Below, piece after piece: positions 1 through 7,264 of a stretch of 64,000 nucleotides of DNA. The stretch is from Roseateles_E sp005503085 (GTDB taxonomy: Bacteria; Pseudomonadota; Gammaproteobacteria; Burkholderiales; Burkholderiaceae_C), in contig NZ_JAQOWX010000005.1 of NCBI RefSeq assembly GCF_028462495.1, positions 29,292 to 93,291 of the forward strand, in the 5' to 3' direction. The notes under the pieces were generated by a model that saw only the letters and a program-made list of their open reading frames with translations, was not told the origin of the DNA and did no database searches. The translations under genes were made by a program, and so were the position numbers. Positions within the stretch are counted from its first letter, which is position 1; the number at the start of each line of letters is the position of its first letter.

Positions 1-344
1 GCCGTCTGCGGGCTGCCGCCGGCCGCCAGCACGGCCGCACCGGCACTGGCCGACAAGAGCACCAGCACCGCGCCGGTGGCGGAGTCGATGACGGCAGCCG
101 TCGGCGGCAGCGAAGTGCGCCACGCGAGCCAGATGCCGGTGATGCCGCCGCCCACGAGCATCGCCCAGACGGCCACCGGCGCGCCGGGAGACAGTGCGCC
201 GGGGAACATCAGTGCCGCGAACGAGACCACGTTCGCAACCAGCGCCACCGAGCCGACCAGACCGGCCAGCAGGTCACGCAGCAGCGCACGAACGTGCTCG
301 CCGAGCGCCGCGGCCCACTGGGTCGCCATCTTCCGTTCCGCCAT
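1..344 (-). CDS. SulP-like inorganic anion transporter, N-terminal part (runs off left edge)
   Basis: The reading frame starts at an ATG (complement of 342-344) and stays open to the window edge, giving about 114 residues. The first 20 residues are a charged cytoplasmic stretch ending in an RDLLAGLVGS segment. Hydrophobic spans follow at roughly residues 25-50, 57-75 and 85-108. An arginine/aspartate-then-LLAGL start followed by an alanine-rich membrane span is typical of SulP (SLC26-like) sulfate/bicarbonate transporters, but only the first part of the membrane domain is visible. The cyclase gene upstream is on the same strand and ends 49 bp before this start, so the two may be co-transcribed. 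Another multi-span membrane family is possible because no diagnostic STAS domain lies in the window. Confidence 0.55.
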   Translation of the reverse strand, partial: MAERKMATQWAAALGEHVRALLRDLLAGLVGSVALVANVVSFAALMFPGALSPGAPVAVWAMLVGGGITGIWLAWRTSLPPTAAVIDSATGAVLVLLSASAGAAVLAAGGSPQT

Positions 345-393
345 GCTTTTCCCTTCCCGGCCGTGCACGGCCCGATCGACTGGATGCCGACGC

Positions 394-3300
394 TCAGCCC
401 GCCGGCCCCGCAGGCGCTTCACTCCCCACATCACGCTGGGCCCACGCCGCGACGATCTCGCGGTGGTGCGGGATGTTCTGCAGGAATCCCTGGCGCAGCG
501 CGGCGTCGGTGCTGTTGCGGCTGATCGCGTCGGCCTGGGCCATCAGTGCACCGTGGGCGCGGACCAGCCAGTGGTCTGCGCGGGGGTCGCCGGCGCGGGC
601 CAGGGCCTGGTGGCAGCTCAGTTCGACCTGGCGCTCGTCGATGTGGTCCAGCGAGCCGCCGGCGGCCACATGGTCGAGCACCGGCTGAAGCGCGGCCAGC
701 GCGCCGGCGGTGTCGCCTTCGACCAGCGCCACCCGCGTCAAGCCGGCACTGGCTTCCTGTTGCAGCGGGTGGTCGATCTCCAGCGCCCGCTGGCGCGCCT
801 GGGCGTAGTAGGTTCGTGCAGCGGTGACGTGGCTCAGCGCCAGTTCGGCCGCGGCCAGTTGCAGCGTGGCCAGTATTTCCTCGTCGCGCGCCTGCGCCGC
901 CACCGCGATGTCCCGCGCCGCGCCGGCCAGCACCAGCGCCCCCGCCGCGTCGCCCTGCCACAGCGCCACCACGCCCAGCATGCACAGCGTCGTGCCTTCG
1001 ACCACGCGGTTGCCGTCGGCGCGCAGCAGTTGCAGCGCCGCACTCAGGTCACGCTGGGCCTGCGCCAGGTCGCCCAGGTTCAGCCAGCCCACGCCCAGGT
1101 TGGACAGGCCGATGGTTTCGTTGACGCGGTCGCCGGTCTCGCGGTAGATCTGCAGGCTCTGCCGTGTTGCGGCGAGGTAGCCCAGCATGTCGCCCTGCGT
1201 GGCGGCGGCGATGGCCAGTACGTTGAGTATGGGTGCCTCGACATCGCGCAGCCCCAGGCTGCGCGTCTCGGCCAGGCCCTGCAGCGCGAGCGAGCGGCCG
1301 CCCTCGAAGTCGAGCTGCTTCACCCGCGCCCAGGCCAGCAGCCGCAGCGCGTGCAGTCGCGGGCCGTCGTCGCCGGCCGCTGCTGCACAGGCCATGGCCT
1401 GGCGTGCCGCAGTCTCGCCGGCTGTCCAGTCGGCCATGCGCATCGCGCGCAGGCTGCGGCGCCTGGCCGCATGAGCGCGCCGGCGGTTGTCGTCCAGCGT
1501 CTCGGCCAGCTGGGCCAGCGCGTCCAGGTCGGTGGCCTGCTCGGCCCGGCGGGCCTGCAGGCCCAGCGTCTTCTCGCGCACGCTCAGCAGCCGCCAACGC
1601 AGTTCGTCGGCACCGGCCGTCGTCGCGGGCGGCACCTGGCCCAGCAGTGCCAGCGCCCGGCCCACGTGCGCCAGCACCCGCTCGTGGGCAAAGCGCTGCC
1701 CCGCCTGCTCGGCGGCGCGGGCGTGGAACTCGGCGGCCCGGGCCGCGTCGCCCGCCTGCTCGAAGTGTTCGGCCGCCAGGCCTTGCAGGTCGCCGGCGCG
1801 CAGGCCGCCCCGTTCGGTCAGCAGCGCCAGCCACTGCGCCACCTTGGCGTGGCCTTCACGCCTGGCGCGCTTGAGCACGGTGTCGTAGGTGACCTGGTGC
1901 AGCAGCTGGTGGCGAAAGGCATATTCACGCAGGTCAGCGCGCAGGCCTTCCAGCACCGCATCGGTGCGCGGCAGGGTCAGCGCGCGCCGCGCCAGCGCCG
2001 GCAGTTGCTGCGCGGCCTCCACCTCCACGGCGGCCAGGGCCTGGTCCCAGAATACCGCGCCCACCACACTGGCCTGCTGCAGCGCATGCTTCTCGGGCCC
2101 TGGCAGACCGTCCAGGCGCGCCTGCAGCACACCCGTCAGCGTCGATGGCACCTGGGTGGAGAGCAGGCGCTCGGCGTCGATGGCCCAGGTCTCGCCGGTG
2201 CGGATGGCGCTCTGGTCGATCAGCATCCGCAGCAACTCCTCCATGTAGAAGGGATTGCCTTCGGCGCGCCCGACGAGCAAGTCCGACAGCCCCGGCGGGA
2301 TGCCGGGCAGTTTCTTCAGCAGTTCTTCGGCCAGCAGCCGGCTCGTCGGCAGATCGAGCGGACGCAGGTCGATGCGCTGGTGTTGACCATCGCTGCTGCG
2401 CCCGCCGGTGCGTCGCTCGAACAGCGTCGGCCGCGTGAAGGCCAGCAGCAGCAGCGGCACGTCGCGGTTCACGTCGGCCAGGTGGTCCAGAAAGTCGAGG
2501 GTCTCGTCGTCGGCCCAATGCAGGTCGGTCAACTGCAGCACGACAGGGCAGCCGTCGCTGGCGCTCAGCCGCCGGAACACTTGCGCGGCGGCATGGAAGG
2601 CGCGGTTGCGGATCTGCTTGGGATCTTCGACGATGCCCTGGATGTGGCGGCTGTCCTGCCACTCGATGCCGATCAGGTGGCCCAGCAGGTGGGCGTGGGC
2701 TTCGGCAAGATCAGCGCCGTCGTCATGCAGAAAGAGCGGCACCACGCCGTCTTCCATCTTTTGGCGCGCGAGGTCCACGCTGTCGTCATCGCGGATCTGG
2801 AAGCGCCAGGCCAGCAGGTCGCGCAGCAAGCCATAGGCCTGCAGCCCGGTCTGTGGCGTTGCGCGGCCGCGGAACAGATAAAAGCGCTCAGGCTGCTCCT
2901 CGCTCCAGGCCTCGAACTCGTGCTGCAGCCGGCTCTTCCCCACGCCCGCCTCAGCCACCACCGTCACCGCAGCCAGCCGGCGTTCGGCAAACAGGCGCTT
3001 GAAGGCGGCCTGCAGGGCCTGCAGTTCGGCGTCGCGGCCGACCATCCGGGTCGCCACGCCCTCGATGCCGCGCGTGCCGACGCGGAAGTTGCGCGGCTTG
3101 GCGCTCTTGACCAGGTAGCTCCGGATCGGGCTGTCGACGCCCTTGACCATCAGCGGCGCCTGCGCCTGGACATCGAACAGGCCGCGCACCTGCGCATAGC
3201 TGTCGTGGCTGATGCGCAGCGCGCCGGCCGGGGCGGTCTGCTCCATGCGGGCGGCGATGTTGACGGCAATGCCGCGGATGCTGGCGTCGCCATCGACCCC

Positions 3301-3804
3301 ACCGCCGAGCAGCACGGCGCCGGTGTGCAGGCCCACGCGGACGTTGAAGCCGGCGTGGCCGTGGGCGGACTCGACTTCGGCGCCGAGCTGCTTGCCGAGT
3401 TCGAGCAGGGCCAGGCCGCAGTGCACGGCGCGTTCGGTGTCATCCTCGTGGGACTCCTCGGCCCCGAAGGCGGCCAGGATGCTGTCGCCGGCGTACTGCA
3501 GCACCTTGCCGTGGTGTGCCTCAACGATCACCGTGCCACGCGCCAGGGCATCGTCCATCACGGCGCTGATGGCTTCGGGGTCGAGGCGATGGGAGAGCGT
3601 GGTCGAGCCGACCGCGTCCAGGAACAGGATGCTGACCTGCCTGAGGGTCTGGGCTGCCTCGGCAGGCGGCGCTGGCTCAAGCAGTGCGGCCAACTGGGCC
3701 TTGAGCGGCGCCACCGCCATGTCCACCACCGCGTCGCCCAGCAAGCCGCGCTGGGCCTCCAGCGCCTGGATCGCGGATCGAAGCTGTTCGTGCTCGGGCG
3801 ACAT
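394..3804 (-). CDS. Class III adenylate/guanylate cyclase with AAA-type ATPase and TPR regions
   Basis: This is a 1136-residue multidomain signalling protein. Residues about 55-215 are a class III nucleotide cyclase domain. The two metal-binding aspartates are seen as FLDAVGST (Asp63) and YAGDSILAAF (Asp107), with the NIAARME helix near 182. A P-loop ATPase follows, with Walker A AEAGVGKS at 284-291, and the remaining 600 residues are alanine/leucine-rich TPR-like helical repeats. Cyclase-ATPase-TPR proteins of this kind are common in Burkholderiales and are thought to be cytoplasmic sensors, though the ligand is unknown. The first in-frame ATG lies further upstream at 3918. I chose 3804 because the cyclase domain begins soon after and the upstream segment is arginine/cysteine-rich and low complexity. 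The SulP-like gene lies 49 bp downstream. Confidence 0.88.
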   Translation of the reverse strand: MSPEHEQLRSAIQALEAQRGLLGDAVVDMAVAPLKAQLAALLEPAPPAEAAQTLRQVSILFLDAVGSTTLSHRLDPEAISAVMDDALARGTVIVEAHHGKVLQYAGDSILAAFGAEESHEDDTERAVHCGLALLELGKQLGAEVESAHGHAGFNVRVGLHTGAVLLGGGVDGDASIRGIAVNIAARMEQTAPAGALRISHDSYAQVRGLFDVQAQAPLMVKGVDSPIRSYLVKSAKPRNFRVGTRGIEGVATRMVGRDAELQALQAAFKRLFAERRLAAVTVVAEAGVGKSRLQHEFEAWSEEQPERFYLFRGRATPQTGLQAYGLLRDLLAWRFQIRDDDSVDLARQKMEDGVVPLFLHDDGADLAEAHAHLLGHLIGIEWQDSRHIQGIVEDPKQIRNRAFHAAAQVFRRLSASDGCPVVLQLTDLHWADDETLDFLDHLADVNRDVPLLLLAFTRPTLFERRTGGRSSDGQHQRIDLRPLDLPTSRLLAEELLKKLPGIPPGLSDLLVGRAEGNPFYMEELLRMLIDQSAIRTGETWAIDAERLLSTQVPSTLTGVLQARLDGLPGPEKHALQQASVVGAVFWDQALAAVEVEAAQQLPALARRALTLPRTDAVLEGLRADLREYAFRHQLLHQVTYDTVLKRARREGHAKVAQWLALLTERGGLRAGDLQGLAAEHFEQAGDAARAAEFHARAAEQAGQRFAHERVLAHVGRALALLGQVPPATTAGADELRWRLLSVREKTLGLQARRAEQATDLDALAQLAETLDDNRRRAHAARRRSLRAMRMADWTAGETAARQAMACAAAAGDDGPRLHALRLLAWARVKQLDFEGGRSLALQGLAETRSLGLRDVEAPILNVLAIAAATQGDMLGYLAATRQSLQIYRETGDRVNETIGLSNLGVGWLNLGDLAQAQRDLSAALQLLRADGNRVVEGTTLCMLGVVALWQGDAAGALVLAGAARDIAVAAQARDEEILATLQLAAAELALSHVTAARTYYAQARQRALEIDHPLQQEASAGLTRVALVEGDTAGALAALQPVLDHVAAGGSLDHIDERQVELSCHQALARAGDPRADHWLVRAHGALMAQADAISRNSTDAALRQGFLQNIPHHREIVAAWAQRDVGSEAPAGPAG

Positions 3805-3922
3805 GGGTGCTGAGCATAGCAACGCGAGGTCGAGCGCGCGAGGCCTTGCGCATGCGGGGGGCTCGAAGGATGGATGACTGCAGCCGCAGCGGTGACGCTT
3901 GCTCAGGCCGGCGCGCAACCCG

Positions 3923-4573
3923 TCACGGCGCCTTGGCGTAGGCGGCCATGAACACCCGAACGGCTTCCCGGAGCAGAGCCTTGTTCTCGCGCGCGTCGGG
4001 CATGTCGAGGATCAACAGCCCGCGGATGTGGCCATCGCCAAGAAACATCGACAGGAACAGATCGGCCGCCTGACGCGGGTGCCTGATGTGCAGCGCGCCC
4101 TGCGCGTCAGCGCGGCGCAGATAGGCGGCCAGGTCGCCGATCAGTCTGTCGGCCCCTTGCCTGTAGAAAGCCAGGCATGCCTCGCGCTGCGTTCCGGCGG
4201 CGCCGTATAGCGAGCGAAACTGGCCCAGCGCATCTTCCTCGCGCGCCAGTGTGAGGAACTGCGCGCCGATGGCCAGCAGCGCCTTCTCGGGCTGCTCCGG
4301 GTCCAGCGCCTCCACACCGGCCAGCCCGCCCATCACGCGATCGGTGCGATCACGGATCACCGCCTCGAACAGACCTTCCTTCGAAGCGAAGTGGCTGTAG
4401 ATGGTCATCTTCGAGACGCCCGCGTCGCTGGCGATGGCGTCGACGCTGGCCCGCTCGAAACCTTGCGCGTCAAAGTGGCTTCTCGCCGCTTCCATGATGC
4501 GCCTCAGGCGTTCGGGGTCGCGCGGTCGGCCGCGACGCGGCGCTGGTGCAAGGTCGTCCTCGATCTTTGGCAT
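3923..4573 (-). CDS. TetR/AcrR-family transcriptional repressor of the adjacent RND operon
   Basis: A 216-residue regulator with the usual TetR layout: a basic arm (RRGRPRDPERLRRI), an N-terminal helix-turn-helix at about residues 40-63 (VDAIASDAGVSKMTIYSHFASKEGLF) and an all-helical ligand domain. It is divergent from the RND efflux operon, with only 67 bp between the starts. That gap contains a 17-bp dyad over the pump promoter, so it very likely represses the pump and itself, and is released by a pump substrate. A TTG two codons upstream (4577-4579) could also serve as start. The ATG gives a normal-length protein and was preferred. No clear Shine-Dalgarno precedes either. Confidence 0.9.
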   Translation of the reverse strand: MPKIEDDLAPAPRRGRPRDPERLRRIMEAARSHFDAQGFERASVDAIASDAGVSKMTIYSHFASKEGLFEAVIRDRTDRVMGGLAGVEALDPEQPEKALLAIGAQFLTLAREEDALGQFRSLYGAAGTQREACLAFYRQGADRLIGDLAAYLRRADAQGALHIRHPRQAADLFLSMFLGDGHIRGLLILDMPDARENKALLREAVRVFMAAYAKAP

Positions 4574-4586
4574 TGGCAAATTTCTG

Positions 4587-4603
4587 TACTTGACAGTCCA
4601 GTA
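4587..4603. promoter_or_regulatory. Probable TetR operator (17-bp dyad) over the RND operon -35 box
   Basis: The sequence reads TACT-n-GAC-n-GTC-n-AGTA: all four-base outer and three-base inner arms are perfectly symmetric around position 4595. It covers the -35 hexamer TTGACA (4590-4595) of the forward promoter and lies 14-30 bp upstream of the TetR start codon, so one repressor dimer could block both genes. The octamer TGTACTTG begins just before it (4585) and recurs 36 bp downstream in the second palindrome. Confidence 0.65.
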
Positions 4604-4617
4604 TAGCTCGCTACACT
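4590..4617 (+). promoter_or_regulatory. Sigma-70-type promoter of the RND efflux operon
   Basis: A perfect -35 box TTGACA (4590-4595) is separated by 16 bp from TACACT (4612-4617), a good -10 match. Transcription would start near 4624, only about 17 nt before the ATG of the outer-membrane lipoprotein gene. The message would therefore be nearly leaderless, which fits the absence of a Shine-Dalgarno sequence there. Confidence 0.6.
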
Positions 4618-4620
4618 TAG

Positions 4621-4636
4621 TGTACTTGTAAGTACA
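4621..4636. promoter_or_regulatory. Second palindrome at the RND operon transcription start
   Basis: A perfect inverted repeat with 7-bp arms, TGTACTT and AAGTACA, around a 2-bp centre. It sits on the predicted transcription start and ends 4 bp before the first ATG. It begins with the same TGTACTTG octamer as the upstream dyad, 36 bp away. It could be a second regulator site or a hairpin at the 5' end of the transcript; nothing in the sequence decides between them. Confidence 0.45.
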
Positions 4637-4640
4637 TTAT

Positions 4641-6140
4641 ATGAAGCCAATGACAACGCCCACCACGCGCTGCGGCCCTCATGCCGGTTCTCGCTGGATC
4701 CGTCTGACGCCGGCCGTCGCGGCACTGGCGTTCCTGTCGGCTTGCTCGGGGGTGCCTCTGCAATCCCTGGTCCCGCCGATGCCGCTGTCCGCCACATTCG
4801 CTCAGGCCGGGCCGGCGGCCGCGTCAGCCCAAGGCCTTGATGACGCATGGTGGGCGGGCTACGGCGATCCGACGCTGACGACGCTGATCGAGGAGGCCTT
4901 GACGGCCAACCAGGATGTGGCGATTTCTCTGCAGCGCGTCGCTCAGGCCCGCGCGGGCCACGATGCCCAGGGCTCTCGTCTGTGGCCCACCGTGGGCGTG
5001 CAGGCGTCCGCCTCGCGCAGCGACAGCGGACTGCCGGCGCCGGTGAAGCAAGGCATGCCAGACACCCGTGCGCTGCGTGCCGGTGTCGACCTGGCCTGGG
5101 AGATCGACCTGGCCGGTGGCGTGCGCGCCGCGCGCGACGCGGCGCAGGCCGATGCTGCCGCCGCAAGCGCTGCCGTGAATGGCGCCCGGCTGCTGGTGGC
5201 TAGCGAAGTCGCACGACAGTACTTCGTGCTGCGCGGTGCCGGGGAGCGACTGCGCATCGTGCAAGCCCTGGCAGCGGCTCAGCGTGAGACAGCGAGCCGC
5301 GTGGAGAGCCGTTTCCGAGAAGGCCAGGCCAGTGCCTTCGACCTGGACCGTGCACGTGCCGAGGCCGACGCGCTCGATGCGCAAGTGCCTGCGCTGCGGA
5401 TGCTGGCCGGCACTTCGCAGACACGACTGGCCGTGCTGCTGGGCCGCAACCCATCGGCGCTTGTCGTCCGCCAGATCGATGTCTTTGCATGGCCCGCCGC
5501 GCGGCAGATCGGCACCGGCCAGCCCAGCGAACTGCTGAGGCGCCGTCCCGATCTGATCGCCGCCGAGGCGCTTGTCGCAGCCCAGACGTTGCGCGGCACC
5601 GAGGCACGCGCGCAATGGTGGCCCAAGCTCTTTCTGAGCGCGCTCGTCGGCCGCCAGGACCTGCGCCTGAACTCGCTGGATCTCGCCCCGGTGCGCTTTT
5701 CCAACGTCGCGCTGGCCTTCGCCGCACCGATCTTCGACGCCGGCCGCATCGACGCCGGCATTCGTGGTCAGTCCGCTCGCGCCGAGGAGGCGTTGCTGGC
5801 CTGGCAGAAGGCAGTACTGGTGGCCGTGCAGGAGGTGGAGGACAGCCTGCTCATGCGTGCTCAGGAAGCCGAGCGCACCGCCGCGTTGGCCCGCACCGTC
5901 GAGCACCGCCGCCGCTCGCTTCAGCGCGCGCAGTCGCTGCAACGCGAAGGACAGATCGATTTGCTGGTGCTGCTGGATGTGCAGCGCTCTGTGCTGTCCA
6001 GCGAACTCGCGCTGTCGGACAGCCGCCTTCAGCAGCTGCTGTCCGAGGTGCAGCTCTACAAGGCCCTGGGTGGCGGGCTCGCGCCAAGCCAGGTCAGCGC
6101 CGCCATGACTTCTTCTCTTGCCGCAAGGATGCCCCAGTGA
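4641..6140 (+). CDS. RND efflux outer-membrane channel lipoprotein (NodT/OprM family)
   Basis: A 499-residue outer-membrane factor that would form the TolC-like exit duct of the tripartite pump encoded with the next two genes. The N-terminus has a signal segment with a lipobox, LSAC, making Cys35 the acylated residue. The body carries two copies of the helical OEP repeat; LLRRRPDLIAAEALVAAQ near residues 300-320 is the hallmark of the family. Length is normal. The ATG at 4641 follows the palindrome directly and has no ribosome binding site; an ATG at 4650 is an alternative. The stop overlaps the GTG start of the adaptor gene by 4 bp, which supports translational coupling. Confidence 0.92.
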   Translation: MKPMTTPTTRCGPHAGSRWIRLTPAVAALAFLSACSGVPLQSLVPPMPLSATFAQAGPAAASAQGLDDAWWAGYGDPTLTTLIEEALTANQDVAISLQRVAQARAGHDAQGSRLWPTVGVQASASRSDSGLPAPVKQGMPDTRALRAGVDLAWEIDLAGGVRAARDAAQADAAAASAAVNGARLLVASEVARQYFVLRGAGERLRIVQALAAAQRETASRVESRFREGQASAFDLDRARAEADALDAQVPALRMLAGTSQTRLAVLLGRNPSALVVRQIDVFAWPAARQIGTGQPSELLRRRPDLIAAEALVAAQTLRGTEARAQWWPKLFLSALVGRQDLRLNSLDLAPVRFSNVALAFAAPIFDAGRIDAGIRGQSARAEEALLAWQKAVLVAVQEVEDSLLMRAQEAERTAALARTVEHRRRSLQRAQSLQREGQIDLLVLLDVQRSVLSSELALSDSRLQQLLSEVQLYKALGGGLAPSQVSAAMTSSLAARMPQ

Positions 6141-7264
6141 ACAGGACCTTACCCGCCGTGTCGCTCGCGACCGTTGCCGCCGCGCTGCTGGCCGCCTGCA
6201 GCGAACCGGCTGCTCCCGTGGCCGTCGTCAAGCCGGTCTTCGTGACCACCGTGACGCAGGCCGCGTCTTCGCAGACGCGCTCGTTCACCGCCGTTGTGCG
6301 GGCCCGTGTCGAAACGGACCTCGGATTCCGCGCCGGCGGCAAGGTCGTGGACCGGCTGGTCGAGGTGGGCGACGTTGTGAAGGCCGGCCAGGCGCTGGCG
6401 CGGCTGGACCCGGTCGATTACCGGCTTGCCGAAAGAGCCGCCGCCGACCAGGTGCAAGCGGCATCGGTCGATGCGCAGCAGGCCGCGTCCGACGAGGCCC
6501 GCTTGCGCCGCCTGCTGACCGATGGCTCGGTGGGCGCTGCCGACCACGAGCGCCAGAAGGCCCGCGCTGACGCGGCCGCAGCCCGGCTGGAGCAGGCCCG
6601 CCGCCAACTGGACCTGGCGCGCAATCGGGAAGGCTACACCTCGCTGCTCGCGCCCTATGCCGGCGTGATCACCGCGCTGCGCTTCGAGCGCGGTCAGGTG
6701 GTGGCCGAAGGCCAGCCGGTGTTGTCGATTGCGCGAGAAGGCGAGCGCGAGATCGTCGCCGACCTGCCGGAGGAATGGGTCGGCCGGGTACGCGGGCTCG
6801 CTGCCTCGGCCGCGCCCTGGCATGACACGACGCCTGCACTGCGGCTGGTCCTGCGCGAGCTCTCTCCTGTGGCCAACGCGCAGGCCCGGACTTTTCGCGT
6901 GCGCTACGCCGCAGCCCCGCAATCGCGTGCCGCCGTCGCCGCCCTGCCGCTGGGAAGCACGCTGCAGCTGAACCTGTCCGGACAGCCCGCCGGCCCGGCG
7001 GCCACGATCTTGCCGGTCACCGCACTGGTGAAGGCCAGCGGGTCGGCAGGCGTCTGGGTGCTGAACGCCAAGGGCTCAGGCCTGGTCTTCAATCCGGTTC
7101 AGGTGCTGCGCGTGGATGACGCCTCCGTGCATGTCTCCGGCCTGGCTCTTGGCAGCCGTGTCGTCAGTGTCGGTGCTCAGAAGCTGGATGCCGGCATCGC
7201 CGTTCGCGCCATCGAGCGCGCACCCGAGGCCGCCCCGGCCACGATGACAAAGAGCAGCTCATGA
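6137..7264 (+). CDS. RND efflux periplasmic adaptor lipoprotein (membrane fusion protein)
   Basis: The frame opens at a GTG that overlaps the preceding stop as GTGA, giving 375 residues. A short signal sequence ends in the lipobox LAAC, so Cys21 is the lipid anchor. A lipoyl/barrel-sandwich half-motif (GGKVVDRLVEVGDVVKAGQ) follows near residues 70-90, then an alpha-helical hairpin, a second lipoyl half and beta-barrel segments. This is the HlyD/AcrA-type adaptor linking the inner-membrane pump to the outer-membrane channel. The frame is open further upstream, but that part is antisense-like sequence inside the channel gene. The GTG is favoured because it gives a proper signal peptide and a 4-bp overlap. 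Confidence 0.92.
   Translation: MNRTLPAVSLATVAAALLAACSEPAAPVAVVKPVFVTTVTQAASSQTRSFTAVVRARVETDLGFRAGGKVVDRLVEVGDVVKAGQALARLDPVDYRLAERAAADQVQAASVDAQQAASDEARLRRLLTDGSVGAADHERQKARADAAAARLEQARRQLDLARNREGYTSLLAPYAGVITALRFERGQVVAEGQPVLSIAREGEREIVADLPEEWVGRVRGLAASAAPWHDTTPALRLVLRELSPVANAQARTFRVRYAAAPQSRAAVAALPLGSTLQLNLSGQPAGPAATILPVTALVKASGSAGVWVLNAKGSGLVFNPVQVLRVDDASVHVSGLALGSRVVSVGAQKLDAGIAVRAIERAPEAAPATMTKSSS

Noticed and set aside
76..3813. A 1245-codon forward-strand frame opposite the cyclase
   Set aside because: It is antisense to the cyclase-ATPase-TPR gene, rich in histidine, arginine and glutamine without any domain, as expected from the complementary strand of GC-rich coding DNA. Similar long antisense frames (for example 15800-17281 and 22466-24802 reverse) were rejected for the same reason.
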